A stretch of 26,550 nt of DNA from Acanthamoeba lenticulata (Eukaryota; Discosea; Longamoebia; Acanthamoebidae), in NCBI GenBank assembly GCA_002179805.1, contig NAVB01001148.1, positions 1 to 26,550 on the forward strand, in the 5' to 3' direction. How positions within the stretch are numbered: the first letter of the stretch is position 1; each line of letters starts with the position of its first letter. The position numbers were made by a program, and so were the translations under genes. Shown here piece by piece: positions 1-7,721 of the stretch. Under the pieces are notes generated by a model. The model did not search any database. It saw only the letters and a program-made list of their open reading frames with translations, and was not told the origin of the DNA.

Positions 1-11
1 AAATAAAATCA

Positions 12-1218
12 TCAAACGAACTCGCGCGACAAGCAGGAAGAAATGGGCACGACGCATACAACAGTAAAGTAGACGCCTTCTTCCTCTGATCCGGAGGGCA
101 GGTCGATCCTCAGCTTGGTGACTCGCCTGGAGATCTTATCCGAGACCTTCATCATCGATGCTCGCACGTGCACTCGCTGCAGCATCGCCATTGGACACAA
201 TTTGTTGAAGGTGCGTCTTGTTGAAGCAAGCATGATGACCACGCAGGTTGAGCGTCACGCACCTCGGCGGCGAAGGAGAACGCTTCGGTGCGATCCAAGG
301 GCGGCTCCGTGGCTTCAGAGAGCTGCTCAACCTTGGTGCGGCTCGATGCTCTGCTTTCCTTGTCGTTCTCCCGTTCATCGTCATCATCAGCTCCGCCGGC
401 GATGTTGTTCTCTTCTTCTTCTTCTTGCCAGTACTGGGCGCTGTGGATCTCCAACTCGTGGAGCCGCGCATAGGCAGCGACGACCACTTCCTGCAGCAGT
501 GCCCACGTGGACTTGTCTTCTTGCCCGCCCAGCAGCGGTGTGTCCTCCGGCGTGGGATCGGTCATAACATCTTCAGCTTTGGCGGCAGCGGCCTGTTCTG
601 CCATGGTCTTCTCGTTGTCTGCGACGAGCCACGCCAACTCTTCGTCAATGAACTCCTTCTCATCCCCTTGATCCGCTTCCTCCTTCTCCTCCTCCTCTGG
701 GATAGCATCATCAAGTTCAGCCGCTTCCTGCATGTCCTTCGCCTCACTTGCTTGGTCTCCGACGATGTCGCCTTCGTCGTCGCCATCAGCCTCAGGCTCT
801 GTCTCGGGAGTGGTGATGAGACGCGGGAGAAGATGGTGGGCCAAGAAGCCAACAAGAGCATGATCACGCGAGACAACATGTGCCCAGTAGGTGCTCACCG
901 AGTGCAGCCGCAGCGCATCCTCCACCCCGAGCATCCTAACAACAAACCCGTGCCATTTACATAAAGCTGTGAGTTGTTTAAATTGCTGACTCCGCAATTT
1001 AAAGAAGAGGGGAAGAACCTGACTAACTGGTGGACGACAACGTCCGGCAGGTGGCACCAGTCCACAGCAGGGGTTGAGGTCTCATGTTTTTTGACCGCGC
1101 CACCAGCTGCCGACTCCAGTTTGCATTTTTTGTTGGTTGACGTGGGCAGTCCATCGTTATCCTGCACATGTGCCAGGAGCTGCTCGTCTTCTTGCTCGTT
1201 GTGTCTTACTCGCTTCAT
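12..1218 (-). CDS. F-box protein with acidic middle region
   Basis: Probable substrate adaptor of an SCF-type ubiquitin ligase, inferred from the F-box alone. Three exons fit: 1019-1218, 263-935 and 12-176, with GT-AG introns 936-1018 and 177-262 that keep frame. The ATG at 1216-1218 opens a Lys/Arg-rich leader of about 50 residues. The F-box begins near residue 54 (LPDVVVHQLVRML) and is split by intron 1; splicing restores the expected continuation GVEDALRLHSVSTYWAHVV. After it comes a long Glu/Asp-rich stretch with runs such as EEEEKEE and DDDDERE. No LRR, WD40 or kelch repeat is visible. Exon 3 encodes RVHVRASMMKVSDKISRRV and reaches a TGA at 12-14. A GT close to the window edge (GTATGC) could instead be a donor leading to a further exon outside, so the C-terminus is uncertain. 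About 345 residues if the TGA is used. Confidence 0.7.
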
Positions 1219-1406
1219 TCACACGTTGCGGTTGGAAATGGACACTAACACAACTGGCCTTTTTTTTGGCACCATTTTTCCGGGCATAATTTCGCGCATG
1301 CACTGAAAATCATCAGTTCACCCATAAAAAGTTGTCCCTATGATCATCCACAGATTTTTGATAATTTGGCTTATTATTAGTATTTTTTTTGTCTATTATC
1401 ATAGTA

Positions 1407-3668
1407 TTATGGTCGTGGTGGGTTGTGCAACCGTTTGGAGAACAGTCGCTGGATGAGCTCCACGTCCTCGCCTGCTGCTGGCCCTCGCTCAGCTGCTGTT
1501 CCTCCTCCCCCTTGGCCTCGGCCTCCAGAGACTGCCGACACAATGATGTCGTCCCCGGCGTCCCTGCGCCGCTTGTGCTGCTGGCAATAGATGCTGTTTC
1601 GATGGCCGAAGCCCGTCTCTGCAAGAAGAGTCTCCTTGCCACCGTCATCGTTGTCATCGTCATCGTCGAACGACTTGCTGTTGTTCTCTTCTTCGTGTTT
1701 GCGCTTTACCGCAGCCTCGTCCCCAGCCCAGTGGCCCAGTCGATGCGCCGCCTGGCGGAGACGAACGAAGAAGACGCTCAGTAAACAACCATCGATCCAC
1801 AAGATCAAGCGTGGGCGCCCTCTCGTGCCTTGCGTCGTGCGTGCTCGCCAGCACAGCCTTGGCACAGCGGCCCGTCGCCCGGATCCCGCTTGTCGCGACA
1901 CGTCTTGCACCGCCACACGAGACCCACGATCGGCGCCGCGCCGCACCGGCAGCAACTGGATGACGGTCGTTCGGGCCTCCCTCAGCACTCGAGTGGGCGG
2001 GTTGACGCGCGGTGCGCACGGTCAGGGTCCACGTGCCTTTCTCCAACGTGGATGCGCGGCACAGCCGCGAGCGCGTGTGCCTCGCGGCAGCGGCCGAGCG
2101 TGTGGTCCACGACCTCCCGCTCCGCGGCGTCGTCCGCCGCCTTGTCCGCCTGCAAGGCGCGCAGCAACTGCGACCGCACGCCTGTCCGCACTGCGGTTGG
2201 CCCAGGGGCCGCCCAATGGCGGAGAAGGGGAGGAAGGAAGGGGCTGGTCCCATGAACGAACCCAGGCGGAGGGTGAGCTCGAGCACGCGGGCGAGGCCCA
2301 CAGAGGAGGCCCAGGGACCGAGCGACGTCTCCACATAACCCGCCGCGCCGATTCGGCGGCTCAGCTCCGCGCCCTGTCCCAAGACAAAAGAAGGGTCAGA
2401 AGCACGATTGCATTGCTCTGGCCCAACAACCGCGCACAACCTGGTCGGCGCGGAAGAGGCTGATGGTCTCTGAGCGATAGTTGATGCCGGTGGCGACCAA
2501 CAACACCGGCAGGTCGTTGAAGCCGCCCTTCAAGGCTGGCATGATCTGCTTCAGCAACAACACAACGGCCGTCGTCGAAACAAACAAATAAATATTCAAA
2601 AAATTTGAAATAATAAGATAAATAGTCAAAAATAACCAGATGAAAAGAATAATTAAAAAAAAATGAAAAAGAAAAACCTTGCGCGAAACGGCGAGGATTG
2701 ACGCGGCGTCGCCCACCGCAATCAGCACCAACACGACGTCGGGCCGGGCTGCTGCCGCAGCGTCAGCGATGCGCCGCCGGATCGTAAACGTCTTGTTGGC
2801 TTGCGCGCCTCCCGCTCCGCCGTGCGTCGCGGGCTCGGCGGCAGCGGTCTCCAAGGTCACGCGCAGCGGATGCTCGCCAAAGGCAAACCAAGCCGACACG
2901 TCCTTGTCCTCGTCCTCGTGGTCGCCGGCGACGGCTTGGTTGTCGTTGACGCCCGTGTGCAAGTGCGGCTTGAAGCACTCGTGATCGCACACACTCCCAA
3001 ACGCGCTGTGCGTGCGTGCGGCCATCACCACCAGCATCACCGCGCACACGCGGGCACGCGCACATGATGTCATCAGCGCACACGTCCCGCGGCGAGACCA
3101 GGGGGCGAGACAGGGCGTTGCCGCACCGGCTGAGGAGGTCGCAGAGGGTGTGCTTGCCGCCGCTGCCGACCACCAGCGCGCGCAGCGACAACGGACGAGG
3201 ACGCTCGTCGGGAAAAGCAGAGGCGTCGGGCCGCGTCATGAAAAGCCGCGACGCACGCGCGTGGGCCGCATAGGCTCGGCGCACGTTTGTCGTGAGCTCT
3301 TCGTGGTGCTGTGGTCCAGCAGAAGTCGTCGTCGTCGTAGTGGCCGTTGTGGGGGCGGTCAGCGAGGCGGGGCCAAGCCACCAGGAGGTTGTAGTCGGTG
3401 ACGCCTTGACGGGGAGCCCCGGCGGCGGGCTCCACCAAGAAGAGTGGGGCGTCGAGCACCAGAGGGGCTCCCAGAGAGAGTCATCTGTGGCCACGCGCCA
3501 GAAGGCCTTTGGGGGGGGGGTCACCACCACTTCAGGGCCAGGCTGCATAAACGTGGGCAGGGGAAGAGGTGGCGGTACGCGACAAACACGGGCTGCTTGG
3601 CAGAGGGACTTCAGGTCAAGCCGGCAGAACAAGCGGAGGAGCAGTTCATCTGGCAGCCCAACAAACAT
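1407..3668 (-). CDS. F-box / degenerate Rho-like GTPase / ZZ zinc-finger protein, frame-disrupted
   Basis: Composite protein. Exon 1 (3579-3668) encodes an F-box (LPDELLLRLFCRLDLKSL...ARVCR); after intron 3507-3578 exon 2 (3084-3506) continues AFWRVATDDSLWEPL. A Rho-like GTPase fold follows: P-loop-like VVGSGGKHTL in exon 2; VTLETAA and PDVVLVLIAVGDAAS in exon 3 (2678-2977); LPVLLVATGINYR in exon 4 (2441-2545); GAAGYVETSL in exon 5 (2262-2373). Introns 2546-2677 and 2374-2440 are phase 0 and clear. Every G motif deviates from consensus: shortened P-loop, no DTAGQ, no T/NKxD. A helical exon (from about 2181 to 2007) leads to a ZZ-type finger at 1805-1955 with CxxC pairs, the PIVGLVWRCKTC core and a final H. 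Acidic tail-like coding runs to a TAA at 1407. The best coding phase jumps at about 3465, 3310, 1825, 1530 and 1475, and a TGA at 1982-1984 needs a 51-nt intron (1956-2006). It may be a decaying gene or carry consensus errors. The exon 2/3 junction and everything after 2262 are tentative. Confidence 0.6.
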
Positions 3669-3896
3669 CCCCTTCTGGTCTCAGGGCAGGCAGCTTTTTT
3701 CTTTTTTTAAAAACCTTTTCTTTTCTCTGCAGACATGTTGTGAATACTGCGATTGGTGCATAATTGTCGACGGAAAGGCGAATCCCGGGAGAAAAAAAGG
3801 ACTTGCTATTGGCGCAGAAAAAAAAACAACTCTTTTTAAAAGAACAGCTGACTAAAACAAATCACAACAACACAATAGAAACAAACCAAGCACAGT

Positions 3897-5339
3897 ATGA
3901 GCACTGGTATCGCTCTTTCTTTTTCACTCCCCCTTTGCCTCGTGGGCTGACTCTGTTTCTGTCTGGCGCAAACAGAACACCAGACCGGAAACCACAACAA
4001 GGTCATTGTTGTCACTGGTATGCAGCAGCAGCATGCTCCACCCTCCCCGTAACCTTGCGTCCAGTGCCGCTCACACTCAAGGGGAGGGCAGGCGCGTCGG
4101 GCTTCATTGGAGGGCACATCATCCGCTTGCTGCTGGAGCGGGGCTACCGCGTGCGCGGCGTCGTGCGCGACTTGAGCAAGTCCGACAAGCTGGCCTTCCT
4201 CCACGACCTGCCTCGTACCAACACGCCCGACGGCCACGACCCCCTCGAGCTCGTCGAGGCCGACCTTCAAGCTGGCCAATATGGCACCATACTGCAGGGT
4301 ATTTCTTGATATAATGGCCCTATTTGCTCTTTTGCTTGCATTTTGGATTAATGTTCTTATATTTATCTTTTTATATCACGTTGACAGGCGCACATGCGCT
4401 GATCCACACGGCGACGCCCTACTTCTACACCGCCGACGACCCGCAGAAGGAGATCGTCGATCCGGCCGTCAACGGCACCGTCGACGCCATCAAGGGCGCC
4501 CTTGAGGCCAACGTGCGCCGCGTGGTCATCACGTCGAGTGGCGGCACCGTGATGGACTTTCCCCCGACCAAGCCCGAGGGCTACGTCTTCACGGAGAAGG
4601 ACTGGAACTCGACGACGTCGTTGACCAACAACCCGTACTTTTACTCCAAGCGGCTGGCCGAGCAGGCGGCGTGGAAGCTGTGGCAAGAGCACAAGGACCG
4701 GCTCGACCTGGTCGTGTTGACGCCCTCCTTTGTCATCGGACCGCCGCAGTCGCCCGTGCTCCAATCGAGCCTGGCCCGGTTCAAGACTTACCTCATGGGC
4801 GAGCTCGAGAAGCCCATGCCCGGGCAGGCGCCCTGGGTGGACGTGCGCGACGTGGCGCTGGGCCATGTGCTGGCCATGGAGCAGGACGCCGCCATCGGCC
4901 ACAGGTGCGCGCTCGCCCTGCGCGACGTCGTCGCCATCGTCAGAGCGCGCGAGACTGAGAGCGTGTATGTGTGTGTGTGTGTGTGCGTTGGGCGATGTCG
5001 GGCCACACAGGGTGTTTTGCGTGAGCGAGACGAGGCCGTGGCGGGACTTGGCGGTCCTGCTGCGGGAGCTCTACCCCGAGTACCCGAACGTCAAGGACCT
5101 GGAGGTCGATACCGGGATTCACACGACGATGGACACCACTCTCTTGCAGGTACGCACGCGCGCAACTTGCCGCGACGACAGGCTTGGCGCCGGTTGGGAA
5201 ACTAACGACTCAAAAATCACACACACCATCATATGGGCAGAGCATGGGGCTGGCCAAGTTCGTCTCGTTCGAGCAGATGGTCAAAGACACGGTAGAACAA
5301 TTCATCAAACTGGGCGTGGTTGAGAACCTTCGCAAGTAG
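3897..5339 (+). CDS. NAD(P)-dependent reductase, extended SDR family (DFR/CCR-like)
   Basis: Cytosolic NAD(P)H-dependent carbonyl reductase of the dihydroflavonol-4-reductase/cinnamoyl-CoA reductase/Gre2 group; the substrate is unknown. Six exons join in frame: 3897-3906, 3976-4017, 4092-4298, 4388-4904, 5011-5149, 5241-5339, giving 337 residues, a normal length for the family. The dinucleotide-binding motif TGASGFIGG (residues 17-25) is split by intron 2 after the first G and is only visible after splicing. The active site is Ser136 (ITSSGG) with Tyr170-x3-Lys174 (YFYSK). ADLQ, LIHTATP and the family-typical VNGTVDAIKGA are also present, and WVDVRDVALGHV lies downstream as expected. The ATG is followed by only three whole codons before intron 1. 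It is divergent from the F-box/GTPase gene, with 228 bp between start codons. Intron 4905-5010 holds a TG repeat. No signal peptide or membrane segment is seen. Confidence 0.9.
4967..4987 (+). repeat. TG dinucleotide tract in SDR intron 4
   Basis: A near-perfect alternating TG run inside intron 4905-5010 of the reductase gene, next to the pyrimidine-poor 3' part of the intron. Simple repeat; a likely length-polymorphic microsatellite. Confidence 0.8.
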
Positions 5340-5605
5340 CTGGTGGCAAGGAGGTGAACTCCTTTGTATCGATGCAGATTGGTGAAACACAACAATGATG
5401 ATTGTTTGCCATATTTGCCATGTCCGTTCGTTCCAGCTGTCCTGTTGGCCGTTTCCCAACCACTTGGCAAATTTCTAGGCATGCGCTTGAATTCATTAAT
5501 ATCTATTAAATTAATTAAGACAACTTTTTACCCATTCAACAACTACGGATTTTAAGCTACAGGCAACGAAGTTTGTTTTTTCTCTCCAGCGAACAACAGA
5601 CACAC

Positions 5606-6382
5606 ATGGCCCGCTGCGACTTGTTCCCCGTTCTCGCAATTGGGACGTTCCTCCTCTTGGGCGTCGCTCTGGTCAGCGGCAGCGACTCTTGCCTCGTTGA
5701 GCTCAACCCGTACTCCGACAGCGCCTGCTCCACCTTCCCGGGGAGCATGACACCCTCCTCATGGAGCCTTTTCCGCCACAACCTCGTCAAGTCTGGCGAG
5801 TGCTCCCCCTTGGTGGTGGGCTATCTGGCGGTCCGGGTCGACTGCGACACCCAACAGGTGGAGCTCTTCCCCGGGGAGCCGACCGTGCCGTTGTTCTGCA
5901 ACGAGACCTCGAGCCTGGTGCTTGCGCCAGAGCAATGTGGCAATGTCACCGCGAGCCAGCTCGCTCAACTCCTCGGCATCAACTTCCTCACCGTCGGAGT
6001 CTCCAGCAGTGCGGACGCTTGCCGATTCAACATCCACGAGTACCATGGCAACGACACCTGCGGAGAAGAAAATACCTTCCACATGCAAACTTCGATCATT
6101 TCAAACTACGACGGAGCCTGCGTGAACCTTTCCAGCCCGGGCAACCCCTCGAGTGTCTTCTTTGACTGCAAGAACAAGGCGGTCACATTCGACTACGCGA
6201 CGGGCGGGTGCAGCAAGGACGAAGCCACGGCCGTTTCCTTCTTCGCCGACCGGTGCGTGTACAACAAGCTCAAGGGCTTTTCGGCGTTCACCGTCTTCAC
6301 CGATGGTGGTGGCACTGGCTCCGGAGCGGGGCCGAAGCTGGCAAGCTGGGTCGACCTTCTTGGGGCGTATTCACTGTTGTGA
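5606..6382 (+). CDS. Secreted cysteine-rich protein, unknown function
   Basis: Single-exon ORF of 258 residues. I do not recognise a domain. Residues 1 to about 25 form a signal peptide (basic start MARCDLF, hydrophobic core IGTFLLLGVALV, small residues VSGS before the likely cleavage site). The mature part has about 12 cysteines spread along the chain and several N-glycosylation sequons (NETS, NVT, NDT, NLS), consistent with a disulphide-stabilised extracellular or vacuolar protein. The C-terminus has a Gly/Ser-rich linker (DGGGTGSGAG) followed by a short moderately hydrophobic end, LASWVDLLGAYSLL. This loosely resembles a GPI-attachment signal but is short and not strongly hydrophobic. The ATG at 5606 is chosen because the sequence before it is T-rich UTR and an upstream in-frame start would bury the signal peptide. 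It lies on the same strand 266 bp after the reductase. Confidence 0.8.
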   Translation: MARCDLFPVLAIGTFLLLGVALVSGSDSCLVELNPYSDSACSTFPGSMTPSSWSLFRHNLVKSGECSPLVVGYLAVRVDCDTQQVELFPGEPTVPLFCNETSSLVLAPEQCGNVTASQLAQLLGINFLTVGVSSSADACRFNIHEYHGNDTCGEENTFHMQTSIISNYDGACVNLSSPGNPSSVFFDCKNKAVTFDYATGGCSKDEATAVSFFADRCVYNKLKGFSAFTVFTDGGGTGSGAGPKLASWVDLLGAYSLL

Positions 6383-6576
6383 GAGGCGAGCAAAGCGGCC
6401 AACGAGACGTACATGTGGAGATAAATCAAAAAACAACAAACCTGTGCCCTCTATTCGTTCAAAACTCACGAGCCTGGTGTTGACATGAACTGTCTTGTCC
6501 ACGGCCGTTTGCCTGCAGTACAATAAAACAGATGTGCAACTCGCCAAGTCTTCTGCAGTGCCGCACTCACATGTCA

Positions 6577-7350
6577 TCATGGACAGCCATTTAGCACTGC
6601 CCACTGGAGCACCTCCTGGTGGCCCCCATCTTCTGCCTGACTGCGAGTTGAACCATTCCAGGGGCAGCCATGTTGGCGCGCCCACTGAAGCAGCTCGAGA
6701 TGCCCTTCTCTGGCGGCTTCGCTGCACGTGTCCTCGTCCCATGGGCAGCCGTTCTGTCGCGCCCACTGGAGTACATCCAGATGGCCTCCCCTGGCTGCAT
6801 TGCTGCAAACCCACTTGTCCCATGGGCAGCCGTTTTCGCGCGCCCACTGGAGCATGGCCAGGTGACCTCCTCTGGCTGCATAACTGCTCGTTGACAAGTC
6901 CCATGGGCAGCCGTTCTGTCGCGCCCATTGGAGGATGTCAAGGTGGCCTCCCTTGGCTGCCCAGGCACAGGTCCACTCGTCCCAAGGGTAGCCGTTGGTG
7001 TGCGCCCATTGGAGTACGCCCAAGTGTCCACCCTCGGCCGCCCAGGAGCAGGTGTGCCTGTCCTCTGGGCAGCCGTTGGCGCGTACCCACTGGAGCACAG
7101 CCAAGTGGCCTCCCCTGGCCGCCTCGTTGCAGGTCAGATAGTCCCACGGGCAGCCGTTGGCACGAGCCCACTGGAGCACAGCCAGGTGGCCTCCCAAGGC
7201 CGCCAATGCACATGTCCACTTGTCCCATGAGCAGCCATTGGCGCGTGCCCACTGAAGCACCTCGAGGTGGCCTCCCTTGGCGGCTTTGGCGCAGATTTGA
7301 TCGTCCCCCTTCAAGGGGCAGCCGTTGGCGTGAGCCCACTGGAGCAGGGA
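6577..7350 (-). repeat. 81-bp coding tandem repeats (LQW array 1)
   Basis: Imperfect direct repeats with an 81-bp period (27 codons), recognisable on the plus strand by the recurring core GGCAGCCGTT followed by a CCCACTGGAG-type block. Nucleotide similarity between units is high, so unequal recombination is plausible. They encode the LQW units of the F-box-like protein and make several other frames look open. Confidence 0.85.
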
Positions 7351-7605
7351 TAGCCAGCCCTTGCCCGCTACGAGCACATCATAGTTCTTCATGGTGGGGT
7401 AGCTGACGCGGGGCAGCTGCACGTGTGTTGGCTGCTGGAGAAGATGGTGCTGAAAGGCCTGGCTCCATGAGCGGCACACAGCACGGCAGGCGGGCAGGGT
7501 CAGGGGGTGCACAAACTGAAAGATGAAGCTGACAAGCTCCACAAAAAGCTCATCAGTTCCGAGAGAAGAAAGAACTGGGGTTGGAGTAGAAGAGGAGTGC
7601 GACAT
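6577..7605 (-). CDS. F-box-like protein with ten LQW (ankyrin-like) repeats, copy 1
   Basis: Uninterrupted 342-codon frame. Residues about 14-50 (LGTDELFVELVSFIF...PACRAVCRSW) are F-box-like and match the same segment in the genes at 10127 and 11403. From about residue 80 the protein is an array of 27-residue units of the form GGHLxVLQWARANGCPWDxxTCxxAAx, about ten in all. Units of this type are usually classed with ankyrin-like repeats and are abundant in Acanthamoeba and its giant viruses. Unit 5 has GYPWD instead of GCPWD and unit 4 has CPED. The reading frame stops abruptly inside the last unit, directly after NGCP and exactly where the invariant Trp codon should stand (TGA in place of TGG). 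The array may therefore be truncated. The role is inferred only: F-box plus repeats suggests a ubiquitin-ligase adaptor with a protein-binding array. It is divergent from the archaemetzincin gene, with 116 bp between start codons. Confidence 0.85.
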   Translation of the reverse strand: MSHSSSTPTPVLSSLGTDELFVELVSFIFQFVHPLTLPACRAVCRSWSQAFQHHLLQQPTHVQLPRVSYPTMKNYDVLVAGKGWLSLLQWAHANGCPLKGDDQICAKAAKGGHLEVLQWARANGCSWDKWTCALAALGGHLAVLQWARANGCPWDYLTCNEAARGGHLAVLQWVRANGCPEDRHTCSWAAEGGHLGVLQWAHTNGYPWDEWTCAWAAKGGHLDILQWARQNGCPWDLSTSSYAARGGHLAMLQWARENGCPWDKWVCSNAARGGHLDVLQWARQNGCPWDEDTCSEAAREGHLELLQWARQHGCPWNGSTRSQAEDGGHQEVLQWAVLNGCP

Positions 7606-7721
7606 GCTGTGCTGGCTCTATGTTTTATGTTAAATAAGATATCTATTTAGCATTATTATTCCCGCAAAGCACTGTTATGGTTTTTCTTTTCTTTTTCCCA
7701 AGCCTTCTAATTAAAATCGAG
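7606..7721. promoter_or_regulatory. Divergent intergenic promoter region
   Basis: A short AT-rich gap of 116 bp between start codons of the minus-strand LQW-repeat gene and the plus-strand archaemetzincin gene. It must hold the 5' UTRs and promoters of both. No unambiguous TATA box is seen; a GATATC and A/T tracts are present. Confidence 0.4.

Noticed and set aside
152..472. Minus-strand reading through 177-262 as continuous coding in the first F-box gene
   Set aside because: A GAG|GTGCGT donor and CTGCAG acceptor remove it, and the following frame has better coding character.
1982..1984. In-frame TGA before the ZZ finger as a selenocysteine codon
   Set aside because: No selenoprotein family context and no SECIS-like element seen; a short intron or frame damage explains it more simply.
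4905..5010. Open reading through the TG tract in the reductase gene
   Set aside because: The read-through gives a valine/cysteine repeat and destroys the family C-terminus; splicing restores RVFCVSETRPW.
6577..7350. Regularly spaced repeats resembling a CRISPR array
   Set aside because: The period is 81 bp without unique spacers and the units are codons of a protein repeat.
6495..7406. Long plus-strand ORF (about 303 codons) over LQW array 1, and similar antisense frames over array 3
   Set aside because: The 81-bp repeats make several frames open at once. Only the minus-strand frame gives the conserved LQW units and an F-box-like start.
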